Positions 14,722-22,531 are shown, numbered from the stretch's first letter. The stretch is 25,409 nucleotides of DNA from Rhabdothermincola sp036846205 (GCF_036846205.1 NZ_DAIUCK010000043.1:1-25409); one strand, 5' to 3'. Notes: generated by a model not told the origin, from the sequence alone. Made by a program: numbers and translations.

Positions 14722-15507
14722 ATGAGCGCCCGAGGGGGTCGGCTCGGCGGCGAGATCGCGCTGGGCACCGGAGCGACCGGGGACATCGGCCGCGCCATCG
14801 CCGCCCGGTTCGCGGCTGAGGGCGCCATCGTGGCGGTCACCGGCCGCGACCCCGCCCGAGGGGCCGGGCTCGTGGATGAGATCACCACCGCGGGCGGCAC
14901 GGCCGTGTTCCGCGCCACCGACCTCTCGATCGAAGGCGAGTGCGCTGACCTCGTGGCATGGGTGGTGGAGGAGCTCGGGGGGCTCACCGTGCTCGTCAAC
15001 AACGCGGCGACCAGCGAGACCACCGATGCCCCCGTGCACGACCTCGACACCACTGCCTGGGATGCCATCCTCCGGGTCGATCTCAGCGCGGTGATGTGGC
15101 TGTGCCGCGCCGCCATCGGGCCGATGCTCGACGCGCAGCACGGCGCGATCGTCAACATCTGCTCGAGCACCGCCGCCTTCAGCCCGAGGCACGCCGCGTA
15201 CCTGGTGGCCAAGGGCGGGCTCAACGCCCTCACCCGATCCATCGCCCTCGACTACGCCGCTGAGCGCATCCGGGCCAACAGCATCAGCCCCGGTCGCGTC
15301 GTCCCCGACGACCACGACCGTGACCTCCCCCCGCGATCCCAGGGAGAGCTCCAAGCCATGCCGGTCACGAGGCTCGGCCGCCCCGACGACATCGCCTACG
15401 CCGCGCTCTACCTGGCGAGCAAGGAGGCGGCGTTCGTCACGGGCATCGACCTACGGGTGGACGGTGGCAGCACCCTGGCCCAGGTCGGTTCGTTCACCCA
15501 CGAATGA
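14722..15507 (+). CDS. Short-chain dehydrogenase/reductase with Asn-to-Asp change
   Basis: A 261-aa SDR. TGATGDIG (16-23) forms the nucleotide turn, NNAA (93-96) the core strand, and S148/S149, Y160 and K164 (YLVAK) the catalytic set. At the position of the structural Asn of the catalytic tetrad the sequence reads RVDLSAV, i.e. Asp (D120), unlike the three other SDRs in this window. The C-terminal half keeps SPGRV, RLGRPDDIAY and DLRVDGG. An NAD(P) oxidoreductase of unknown substrate. The ATG at 14722 is seven bases after TAGAGT, a pattern compatible with leaderless transcription. The stop overlaps an ATG of the next gene. Confidence 0.85.
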   Translation: MSARGGRLGGEIALGTGATGDIGRAIAARFAAEGAIVAVTGRDPARGAGLVDEITTAGGTAVFRATDLSIEGECADLVAWVVEELGGLTVLVNNAATSETTDAPVHDLDTTAWDAILRVDLSAVMWLCRAAIGPMLDAQHGAIVNICSSTAAFSPRHAAYLVAKGGLNALTRSIALDYAAERIRANSISPGRVVPDDHDRDLPPRSQGELQAMPVTRLGRPDDIAYAALYLASKEAAFVTGIDLRVDGGSTLAQVGSFTHE

Positions 15508-15518
15508 GGGCCGGCGCC

Positions 15519-16343
15519 ATGCACCCCCGGGTCTCGGTGAACCAGGTCTCGAGCTGGAACTGGTCGCTCGACGAAGACCTCGCCTTCTACGAGGAAGCCG
15601 GCATCGATGCGGTCGGGGTCTCCTACCGCAAGCTGGCCGCTACCGGCGATCCGATCGGCGCGGCCGAACGGCTGGTCCGGACCGGCTTGCGGGTGACCAA
15701 TCTCCTGGTCCCCGGCCCGTTCACCCTGGCCGAGCCCCAGCGCTGGCCCGCGCAGCGCGAGACGGCCGGCCTGGTGATGGACACCGCACTGGCGCTGCGA
15801 CCCGAGGTGGTGGTGTTCACCACCGGCCCCGCGGGCGATCTCACCTGGGAGCGGGCCGCGGATGCCCTCGCCGAGGCCATGCGGGGCACCCTCGCCGAGG
15901 CCGAGCGAGAGGGCCTGCTGCTGCTGCTGGAGCACACCAACCCGCTGCGCACCGACCTCGGATTCGTGCACACCCTCCGCGACGCCATCGACCTCGGCTG
16001 GCGGCTCGACATGGGGGTGTGCATGGAGCTCAATGCCTGCTGGGCCGAGCGGAACCTGGAGGGCACGATCGGCGCCGGGATCGACGCCATCCACCTCGTG
16101 CAGGTGAGCGACTACGCCATCGGAACCCACCGCACCCCGGACCGCCTGGTGCCCGGCGACGGCGACATCCCGCTGCGGCGGATCATCCGCCAGCTCCTCG
16201 ACGCCGGCTACCGCGGGGTGTTCGACGTCGAGATCGTCGGCCCGCGCATCGAGGAGGAAGGCTACCGATCGGCCATCGCCCGCTCCGTGGCGTGGCTCGA
16301 CGAACTGCTCTCGGAGCTGCTCGACGAGCTCACCCCGAGCTGA
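15519..16343 (+). CDS. Sugar phosphate isomerase/epimerase-like TIM-barrel protein
   Basis: A 274-aa protein of the xylose-isomerase-like/AP-endonuclease-2 TIM-barrel superfamily. Candidate metal ligands are E138 in LLLLLEHTNP, D164 in WRLDMGVC, H192 or nearby Q195/D198 in AIHLVQVSD, and E238 in FDVEIVGP, with one on each expected beta strand. Family members isomerise or epimerise sugars, keto-acids or inositols; the substrate here is unknown. The ATG at 15519 is preferred because GAGGG lies eight bases upstream and MHPRVSVNQVSSW is a normal N-terminus. An ATG at 15504, overlapping the SDR stop, is the alternative. The 3' end overlaps the convergent CoA-ligase gene by 14 bases. Confidence 0.82.
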   Translation: MHPRVSVNQVSSWNWSLDEDLAFYEEAGIDAVGVSYRKLAATGDPIGAAERLVRTGLRVTNLLVPGPFTLAEPQRWPAQRETAGLVMDTALALRPEVVVFTTGPAGDLTWERAADALAEAMRGTLAEAEREGLLLLLEHTNPLRTDLGFVHTLRDAIDLGWRLDMGVCMELNACWAERNLEGTIGAGIDAIHLVQVSDYAIGTHRTPDRLVPGDGDIPLRRIIRQLLDAGYRGVFDVEIVGPRIEEEGYRSAIARSVAWLDELLSELLDELTPS

Positions 16344-17871
16344 GGTAGCGCTCCCGCAACCTGCGCTTGACCACCTTGCCGTTGGGATCACGCGCCAGCT
16401 CGTCCACGAAGTCCACCCGGCGGGGCTTCTTGTAGTCCGCGAGGTTGGTACGGACCCACCCGACCACCTCGGCCTGACCCAGGGTGCTCCCGGCACGTCG
16501 TTGCACGACCGCCACGAGCGACTCGCCCCACCGGTCGTCCGGGACGCCGAACACCGCGCAGTCCACGACGTCGGGGTGCTGGTGGAGGCAGTCCTCGATC
16601 TCGCGGGGGTAGATGTTCACACCGCCGGAGATCACCATGTCCGAGGCGCGGTCGGTGAGGAACAGGTAGCCGTCCTCGTCGAGGTACCCCACGTCCCCGA
16701 CCGAGAACCACCCTCCCTCGCGGTAGGTCCGGGCGGTCTTGTCCGGGTCGTTGTGGTACTCGAAGCTCGACCCGGTCGTCCGCAGCCAGATCCGCCCGCT
16801 CGCACCAGGGGGCAGCTCGTTGCCCTCGTCGTCGAGGATCCGGAACTCGTTGCCCGGGTACGGCCTGCCCACCGAGCCCGGTTTGCGCAGCCACTCGTCC
16901 GGCCCGATCGAGGTCCCGCCACCTTCGGACGCGCCGTAGTACTCCCACACCGTGCCCGGGGGGAACACCTCCATGATCCGCCGCTTCACCGGCACCGGGC
17001 AGGGCGCCGCGGCGTGCAGGACGACCCGCAACGACGACAGGTCGAAGCGGTCACGAACGTCCTCGGGCAGCTCGAGGATGCGGATGAAGTTGGCCGGCAC
17101 CATGTGGGTGATCGTCACCCGGTGGGCATCGATCAGGCGGAGGCACTCCTCGGTGTCCCACCTGCGCATCACCACCACCCGGCCGCCGACCGCGAGGTGT
17201 ACCTGGGCCCAGATGGCGGGGCCGGCGTGGTAGCTCGGTCCGACCAGCAGGTAGGTGTCGTCGGGCCCGATCCGCCAGCGCATGCCCATCATGGCCACCC
17301 CGGCGGCCGACCGGCGGAAGTCCCCCTCCCCGATGGCCACGCCCTTGGGCCTGCCGGTGGTGCCCGAGGTGTACAGCATGGTCGTCGGCCAGGCATCGCC
17401 CACCACCTCGACGTCGCCGTCGGGGGCGTCGGCGAGCGCGGCCTCGTAGGCGTGCTCGCCGTCGCTGCCGACCACCAGCCGGGGAACGCCGGCGACGTCG
17501 GCCAGCGCGCCGAGGAGGCCGGCCTCGGCCACCACGACCTTCGAGCCCGAGTCCGCCACGACGTGGCCCGCCTCCTGGGCCTTGAAGTGGATGCTGACCG
17601 GCACGGCGATGGCGCCGAGGCGCCCGATCCCGTGCACGGTCTCGAACCACTCCCGGGAGTTCGGCAGCATGACCGCCACCCGGTCGCCCGCCTCCACCCC
17701 GAGGGCCGCCAGCGCGTGCGCCACCCGGCGGCAGCGGTCGTCGAGCTCCCGGTAGGTGGTCTCGACCCCGTCGACGACCAGGGCCACCGCATCGGGGCGC
17801 CGCTCTGCCTGGGCCCACGGCCCGTAGCGCTCCTCCACCTCAGTGACGTCCCCCGTGGCGTCCCCGCTCAT
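16330..17871 (-). CDS. Acyl-CoA synthetase (AMP-forming, FadD type)
   Basis: A 513-aa ANL-superfamily ligase. Motifs in order: P-loop TSGTTGRPKG (168-177), YYGASEGG (311-318), SVGDVGYLDEDGYLFLTDR (390-408), the SGGVNIYPREIE segment (415-426) and catalytic K499 in DPNGKVVKRRLR. The protein resembles general mycobacterial fatty-acid CoA ligases and is clearly different in its middle section from the FadD3-like ligase at 809-2410, so the two probably activate different acids. The ATG at 17871 is preceded by GGGGAAG; a very long upstream open frame in the same register runs antisense through the neighbouring dehydrogenase and is not used. It is divergent from that dehydrogenase, with a shared control region. 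Confidence 0.88.
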   Translation of the reverse strand: MSGDATGDVTEVEERYGPWAQAERRPDAVALVVDGVETTYRELDDRCRRVAHALAALGVEAGDRVAVMLPNSREWFETVHGIGRLGAIAVPVSIHFKAQEAGHVVADSGSKVVVAEAGLLGALADVAGVPRLVVGSDGEHAYEAALADAPDGDVEVVGDAWPTTMLYTSGTTGRPKGVAIGEGDFRRSAAGVAMMGMRWRIGPDDTYLLVGPSYHAGPAIWAQVHLAVGGRVVVMRRWDTEECLRLIDAHRVTITHMVPANFIRILELPEDVRDRFDLSSLRVVLHAAAPCPVPVKRRIMEVFPPGTVWEYYGASEGGGTSIGPDEWLRKPGSVGRPYPGNEFRILDDEGNELPPGASGRIWLRTTGSSFEYHNDPDKTARTYREGGWFSVGDVGYLDEDGYLFLTDRASDMVISGGVNIYPREIEDCLHQHPDVVDCAVFGVPDDRWGESLVAVVQRRAGSTLGQAEVVGWVRTNLADYKKPRRVDFVDELARDPNGKVVKRRLRERYLSSG

Positions 17872-17912
17872 CGCTTCCCCTGACCGTTCGCCAGCCCGGC
17901 ATTGCCAAAGTA

Positions 17913-17926
17913 TGACGTGAGCGTCA
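17913..17926. promoter_or_regulatory. Inverted repeat in the ligase/dehydrogenase divergent promoter
   Basis: TGACG (17913-17917), a 4-base centre TGAG and CGTCA (17922-17926) form an inverted repeat 41 bases before the ligase ATG and 11 bases before the dehydrogenase GTG. The half-site matches that at 2432-2446. It is a candidate TetR-type operator controlling both genes. Confidence 0.45.
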
Positions 17927-17937
17927 GGATTCGTCCC

Positions 17938-19095
17938 GTGGACTTCACCGAGCCCGCCAGCGCCCAGGCGTTCCGCCGCGAGCTCCGCACCTGGCTCGAG
18001 ACCCACCTCGACGACCGGTTCAGGGGCCTCGGCTACGACCTGGAGGCGGGCGAGCAGTGGCTGGCCCGCATGCGGGAGTGGAACGCGCTGCTGGCGGACG
18101 CGGGGTACGCGGCGATCGCCTGGCCGGTCGAGTACGGGGGGCGGGGCGCGGGGCTGATCGAGCAGGTCGTGTGGGCCGAGGAGATGCACCGGGCCGGCGC
18201 ACCACCCACCCTCAACCCCATCGGCATCGCCAACATCGCCCCCTCGATCCTCGAGTGGGGCACCGAGGACCAGAAGCGCACCCTGCTGCCCCGCATGCTG
18301 CGGGGCGACGACATCTGGTGCCAGGGCTTCTCCGAGCCCGAGGCCGGCTCGGACCTGGCGTCGCTCACGACCACCGCCCGACGCGACGGTGACGTCTACG
18401 TGGTGAACGGGCAGAAGGTCTGGACCACCTTCGGGCACGTGGCGAACTGGTGCGAGCTGCTCGTACGCACCGATCCCGACGCGCCCCGCCACCGGGGCAT
18501 CTCCTGCCTGCTGGTCGACATGACCACGCCCGGCATCGAGGTGCGGCCCCTGGTCACCATCACCGGGGAGCGGGAGTTCAACGAGATCGTCTTCACCGAC
18601 GTGCGGGTGCCGGTGGGCAACCTGCTCGGGCCGGAGAACGAGGGCTGGCGGGTGGCGATGACCACCCTGGCCCACGAGCGGGCCGGAGTCGCCAACCTGC
18701 ACCTCGGGGTGCGGGCCAAGATCGGCCGGCTGATCGGCACTGCTCGTGACCTGCAGGTCGACGGCCGGCCCCTCACCACCGACCCCGGGGTGCGCCGGCG
18801 CCTGGCCCGGGCATATCTCGACGGCGAGTACCTCAAGCTGCTCGCGGGGCGGGCCATCTCGGGTGCGCTCCACGGCCGGGCGGCGGGCCCCGAGTCGAGC
18901 ATCGCCAAACTGGTGTGGAGCGAGCTGGAACAGGACCTGAGCCAGATCGCCGCCGAGTTGCTCGGCCCCGACGCCAACGCCGGCGAATGGGGTCGCGACC
19001 GGGTCTACACCCGGGCCCTGACCATCGCCGGGGGGACCACCCAGGTCAACAAGAACGTCATCGCCCAGCGGATCCTGGGGCTGCCGCGCGCCTGA
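17938..19095 (+). CDS. FadE-type acyl-CoA dehydrogenase
   Basis: A 385-aa acyl-CoA dehydrogenase. Seen: WPVEYGGRGAGLIEQVVWAEEM, CQGFSEPEAGSDLASLTTTA (128-147), VVNGQKVWTTFGH, FNEIVFTDVRVPVGNLLG, and the C-terminus IAGGTTQVNKNVIAQRILGLPRA. As in the other dehydrogenase of this window, Gly replaces the medium-chain catalytic Glu, and E247 in LAHER is the likely base. The C-terminal motif has Gln where NE or SE is usual (GGTTQ). The GTG at 17938 is chosen: AGGA lies eight bases upstream and VDFTEPASAQAFRRELRTWLE is the standard N-terminus. An earlier GTG (17917) falls inside the operator. It is divergent from an acyl-CoA ligase, a common pairing for activation and first oxidation of the same acid. 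Confidence 0.88.
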   Translation: MDFTEPASAQAFRRELRTWLETHLDDRFRGLGYDLEAGEQWLARMREWNALLADAGYAAIAWPVEYGGRGAGLIEQVVWAEEMHRAGAPPTLNPIGIANIAPSILEWGTEDQKRTLLPRMLRGDDIWCQGFSEPEAGSDLASLTTTARRDGDVYVVNGQKVWTTFGHVANWCELLVRTDPDAPRHRGISCLLVDMTTPGIEVRPLVTITGEREFNEIVFTDVRVPVGNLLGPENEGWRVAMTTLAHERAGVANLHLGVRAKIGRLIGTARDLQVDGRPLTTDPGVRRRLARAYLDGEYLKLLAGRAISGALHGRAAGPESSIAKLVWSELEQDLSQIAAELLGPDANAGEWGRDRVYTRALTIAGGTTQVNKNVIAQRILGLPRA

Positions 19096-19170
19096 ACTGG
19101 CTCACCACCACGCGATTCCCCGCCGCCCGGCCCATTCGGGCAATTTCGCGCTGGAGAACGGCCACGATCT

Positions 19171-19178
19171 GCCGATAG
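19171..19178 (+). promoter_or_regulatory. GCCGATAG, possible FliA-type -10 element
   Basis: GCCGATAG differs by one base from the FliA (sigma-28) -10 consensus GCCGATAA. The tetramer 15 bases upstream is TGGA, a weak match to TAAA. It lies 78 bases before the GTG of the two-TM protein. Weak evidence. Confidence 0.2.
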
Positions 19179-19195
19179 AGAGACGTAGAGGTGGT

Positions 19196-19211
19196 ACCCG
19201 CGGTCGCGGGT
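19196..19211 (+). other. Hairpin in the leader of the two-TM protein gene
   Basis: ACCCGCG (19196-19202) and CGCGGGT (19205-19211) form a perfect 7-bp inverted repeat with a 2-base centre, 45 bases before the start codon. It could be an operator or a 5'-leader structure; a two-base loop is too tight for an ordinary RNA hairpin unless outer pairs of the stem open. Confidence 0.3.
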
Positions 19212-19256
19212 CCCGGTGTGCACGCCGCCGAATGCCGCGAACGCGGAGGTGATCGA

Positions 19257-20000
19257 GTGGGAAGACAAGCAAAGGCCATCGCCGGAGTCGCGGTCATCGC
19301 GCTCATCGCCGCGGTGGTCTTCCTGAAGGTGGATGCCCTCGCCGGCGTGGGGGTGCTGGTGGTGGGCGTGCTCGGCGGAGTGGTCGTCCTGCGGCGAACG
19401 GCCGATCGGGCGAGCGCTGGCGAGGGCGAGAGCAAGGGCAAGCGCGCGAAGGCGGGCACCCCGCTCGATCTGATCGGTGACACCTCCCTCCCGCTGACCT
19501 CCTCGCCCGCCGCGCCCCTTCCCACGTGGACGCCGCCCTCGCAGCTGGTGGGCGACCAGACGAGCGCCCGCGGAACCGTGTGGGACGACGGGAGCCCATC
19601 GTGGGACTCGGGTCAGTCCTGGGACGCCGACTCCTCCTGGGACGAGGGCGACGACTGGTCGGCCGGTGAGGTGGCACTCGATCGCAACCCCCTGGACGCA
19701 CTCGACCGGCTCGACGAGGTCGATGTCGTCGCCGAGGTGGAGCGCATCGAAGCCCGAGGTGCGCATCTCGATGACTACACCGAAGACCTTCAACCGGTCA
19801 GCATCCAGGACCGGGCCGGCAACGACACCCTCGCCAGTCGGGTCGTCAGCCCCATCAACGAAAACGTCTCCTCGGCCGACGACATCATGGCCGCCAGCCA
19901 AGCAACCGAGCTGACCGTCGTCGCCCCGGCCGCCGCGGACAACTCGGAGCTGGCCAAGCTGCTCGCCAAGGTGCAAGCACGGCTCGCGGCCTACGAGTAG
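19257..20000 (+). CDS. Two-TM membrane protein with Trp-rich acidic domain
   Basis: A 247-aa protein of no recognised family. Two hydrophobic helices (about 7-24 and 28-45) make a hairpin anchor, ending in LRR. A basic linker (50-66) is followed by an acidic region in which tryptophans recur every six or seven residues: W109, W116, W122, W128 and W134, mostly in an SWD or DW setting. Residues 140-165 and 229-246 are predicted amphipathic helices, the last one (SELAKLLAKVQARLAAYE) possibly a short coiled coil. The GTG at 19257 has GGAGG seven bases upstream, the clearest ribosome site in this region. It precedes the GGDEF-EAL gene on the same strand with a 107-base gap. The bulk of the protein would face the cytoplasm (inside-positive rule, inferred). 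Confidence 0.75.
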   Translation: MGRQAKAIAGVAVIALIAAVVFLKVDALAGVGVLVVGVLGGVVVLRRTADRASAGEGESKGKRAKAGTPLDLIGDTSLPLTSSPAAPLPTWTPPSQLVGDQTSARGTVWDDGSPSWDSGQSWDADSSWDEGDDWSAGEVALDRNPLDALDRLDEVDVVAEVERIEARGAHLDDYTEDLQPVSIQDRAGNDTLASRVVSPINENVSSADDIMAASQATELTVVAPAAADNSELAKLLAKVQARLAAYE

Positions 20001-20107
20001 ACCCACCTGCACGCGCCCCACCGCTGCACCCAACCCAGCCGCTCCACGCGGCGTACCCGTGGTCCGGCGCGTAGCATTCGTGCTGCCTACCGGAGGGAGG
20101 GTCGGTG

Positions 20108-21562
20108 ATGAACCATCCAGCGCAGCCAGCGGGGGAGGCGGAGCGAGGCGGCAAGTTCCGCAGGCTGCTGCGGTCGTCGGCCGCCCCCGTGGACGGGCCG
20201 AGCGAATCCGATCAGGCCATCGACCCCATCACCGGCGTGCCGACGAGGGCCGCGCTCGTCCCTGCCCTGCGGCGAGCGGTCGACGAGAGCAAGTCCGAGA
20301 GCACCGTGGCGGTCCTCGCGTTCGTCGAGGCCGGTGCGCTCCGTGACGTCAACGACACCCTCGGGCCCGACGTGGGCGACGAGCTTCTTCGGCTCGCCGG
20401 CGAGCGCCTTCGGGTGATCGACGTCCCTGGGCTCGCCGTCGTCCGCTATGAGGGTGCGGTCTTCGGCGTCGTGATCCCCAAGGTCCCGAACGTGGCCGGG
20501 GCCGAGACCATCGCCCGGTTCCTGATCGAGCACCTCTCCGAGCCGTTCACCATCGGCGGGACCTCTGTCCGCATCGGGCCGATCGTCGGTGCTGCGGTGA
20601 GTACCGACAACTACGACGAGCTCGACGACATGGTGCGGGACGCATACGGGGCACTGGTCGAGGCGCGCGGTGAGGGCAACGCGGCTTTCGTCATCCACGA
20701 CGAGACCAAACGGGCCCGGTTCAGCACCCGCATCGACGATCGACGCCTACAGGACGCCTTCGAGCACGGTGAGTTCGAGCTCTTCTACCAGCCCATCGTC
20801 CGCCTCGACAGCGACGAACTGGTCGGCGTCGAGGCCCTGATCCGCTGGATGCAGCCGGGCACCACCAGCCTCGGGATGCTGTTCCCGCACGATTTCCTCC
20901 CGCTGCTCGAGAAGAGCGGGCGCATCGTGGAGGTGGGGCGCTGGGTGCTCAACCAGGCCTGCTGGCAACTCGCGGCCTGGCAAGCCCTCTCCCCCGACGT
21001 GCCGAAACTGTTCGTCAGCTGCAACGTCGGGCCGCACGAGCTGGCCGACCACGGGTTGATCGACGCGGTGACGAGCGCCATCACCGCCAACGGCGTCCAG
21101 CCGTGGCAGCTGTGCCTCGACATCACCGAAGCCGCGCTCCGTCACAACCGCTTCCAGCGCGACACCGTCTGGGCGGGGCTGCGCGCCCTGAGCAACCAGG
21201 GCGTCAAGCTCGGCCTCGACGACTTCGGCACCGGTGAGGCCTCGCTCAGCGTCCTGCGGGAGATGAAGCTCGACCTGCTCCGGGTGGACCGGCTCTTCGT
21301 GAGCGGGCTCGGCATCGCGCGGGAAGACCACGTGATCGTCCGGCACATCGCCTCGCTCGCGCACGACCTGGGGTGCCTGGCCGTGGCCGAGGGAGTGGAG
21401 ACCGATGAGCAGGCGGGTGCCCTCCGTGAGCTCGGCGTCGACCTGGCGCAGGGCTTCCGGTACGGCAAGCCCCAGACCGCGCAGGAGATCGCGAAGCGGT
21501 TGGCGCCGGACGCGGCCAGGGGTACCGACCGGTGGGACCCGTCGAACGTGCTGCCCGGCTGA
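20108..21562 (+). CDS. Degenerate GGDEF - EAL domain protein
   Basis: A 484-aa cytoplasmic two-domain protein of the cyclic-di-GMP family. The GGDEF domain (about 40-200) has EGAVF (115-119) in place of GGDEF, so cyclase activity is not expected. The EAL domain (about 210-465) retains YQPI, E242 in EAL, N306, E341 in DITE, D371-D372 in DDFGTG, E428 in AEGVET and Q448. The usual lysine of the KID motif is R392 (LRVD). Hydrolysis of c-di-GMP may therefore be reduced, and a binding or effector role is possible. No sensory domain or membrane segment is seen. The ATG at 20108 follows a strong GGAGGGAGGG site; TAGCAT (20072-20077) may be the -10 element. A membrane-protein gene follows after three bases. 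Confidence 0.88.
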   Translation: MNHPAQPAGEAERGGKFRRLLRSSAAPVDGPSESDQAIDPITGVPTRAALVPALRRAVDESKSESTVAVLAFVEAGALRDVNDTLGPDVGDELLRLAGERLRVIDVPGLAVVRYEGAVFGVVIPKVPNVAGAETIARFLIEHLSEPFTIGGTSVRIGPIVGAAVSTDNYDELDDMVRDAYGALVEARGEGNAAFVIHDETKRARFSTRIDDRRLQDAFEHGEFELFYQPIVRLDSDELVGVEALIRWMQPGTTSLGMLFPHDFLPLLEKSGRIVEVGRWVLNQACWQLAAWQALSPDVPKLFVSCNVGPHELADHGLIDAVTSAITANGVQPWQLCLDITEAALRHNRFQRDTVWAGLRALSNQGVKLGLDDFGTGEASLSVLREMKLDLLRVDRLFVSGLGIAREDHVIVRHIASLAHDLGCLAVAEGVETDEQAGALRELGVDLAQGFRYGKPQTAQEIAKRLAPDAARGTDRWDPSNVLPG

Positions 21563-21565
21563 CCC

Positions 21566-22522
21566 ATGCTCGCCGGCATCATCCTGACCGTCGTCTTGAT
21601 GGTCGGCGGTCTGCTGCTGGCCTGGACCGCCTGGATGCGGGCGGAGCGGGCACGGGCCCTGCCCGGCGTGGCCGCAGCCGCAGGCCTGCGATTCTCCGAG
21701 GTGGATCCCTTCAACACCCTCGCCGTACCCTTCCCCCTCTTCCGGGCCGGTGACGGGCGCACCATCCAGAACGTGATGTGGCGCGACGCGCGCCAGGGCA
21801 GCGCCAACACCCCGACGCGGGTGTTCGACTACAGCTGGTACCAGGAACACCGCGACCGCCGCGGCAGCGAGCGACGCCGCTGGCAGTACCTCAGTTGCGC
21901 GTTCGGGCAGCACAACGGGGCGTGGCCGGTCATCACGATCGAGCGCGGGGCCATCGCCGACCGGGTCGGCCGCCTGCTCGGGCTGCCGACCGTGGAGCTG
22001 GAGTCCGAGGAGTTCAACCGCACCTTCGCCGTACGTTGCGACGACGCCAAGTTCGCCACCGACCTGCTCAGCCCCCAGCTGATGGAGTTTCTCCTCACCA
22101 CCGAGGGCTCGATCCGCTTCGAGACCCGCGGGCGCTTCCTGCTCGCCTCGACCAGCCGCGTCGATGCGGCACTCATGCCGGGCCTCCTCATGGTGGTCGA
22201 GCGGTTCCTGGCGCTCGTGCCCCCGGTGGTGCGTGAGCTGTACGGCAGCTTCCCCGATGGGGCGGGCACCGAGCACATGCCTGCGCCGGCCTCGGAACCG
22301 GCGTCGCCTACCAGCGAGCGATCCGGGGGTCTGGGCGGGATGTTCCACACCCGCTGGGACCCAGCACCGCAGCGGGCCTTCGAGTTCGCGCCCCCTCCGG
22401 ACCTTCGCCGCGAGGGGGCCTGGGACCCCACCCCCGGCGTCGACCATGACCTCGACGGCAACGTCGTGGCGGACCACGAAGACCCCTGGGGGCCAGGCCG
22501 GCCCCTGCCCAGGTGCGAATAG
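21566..22522 (+). CDS. Membrane-anchored protein of unknown function
   Basis: A 318-aa protein. One N-terminal helix (about 2-23, LAGIILTVVLMVGGLLLAWTAW) anchors it, followed by RAERAR on the cytoplasmic side. The globular region contains VDPFNTLAVPFPLFRAGDGRTIQNVMW, RVFDYSWYQEH and ESEEFNRTFAVRCDDAKFATDLLSP (in parts, about residues 45-180). This last stretch is characteristic of a widespread but uncharacterised actinobacterial family that I cannot name with confidence. The C-terminal 90 residues are Pro- and Asp-rich and probably disordered. No catalytic motif is recognisable. It begins three bases after the GGDEF-EAL stop and is followed nine bases later by the flavoprotein gene, so the three are probably one operon. 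Confidence 0.75.
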   Translation: MLAGIILTVVLMVGGLLLAWTAWMRAERARALPGVAAAAGLRFSEVDPFNTLAVPFPLFRAGDGRTIQNVMWRDARQGSANTPTRVFDYSWYQEHRDRRGSERRRWQYLSCAFGQHNGAWPVITIERGAIADRVGRLLGLPTVELESEEFNRTFAVRCDDAKFATDLLSPQLMEFLLTTEGSIRFETRGRFLLASTSRVDAALMPGLLMVVERFLALVPPVVRELYGSFPDGAGTEHMPAPASEPASPTSERSGGLGGMFHTRWDPAPQRAFEFAPPPDLRREGAWDPTPGVDHDLDGNVVADHEDPWGPGRPLPRCE

Positions 22523-22531
22523 CCTCCGAGG

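Noticed and set aside
17872..18873. N-terminal extension of the acyl-CoA synthetase frame to 18873
   Set aside because: The extra residues read antisense through the dehydrogenase and have no family match; the ATG at 17871 has a ribosome site and a normal family N-terminus.
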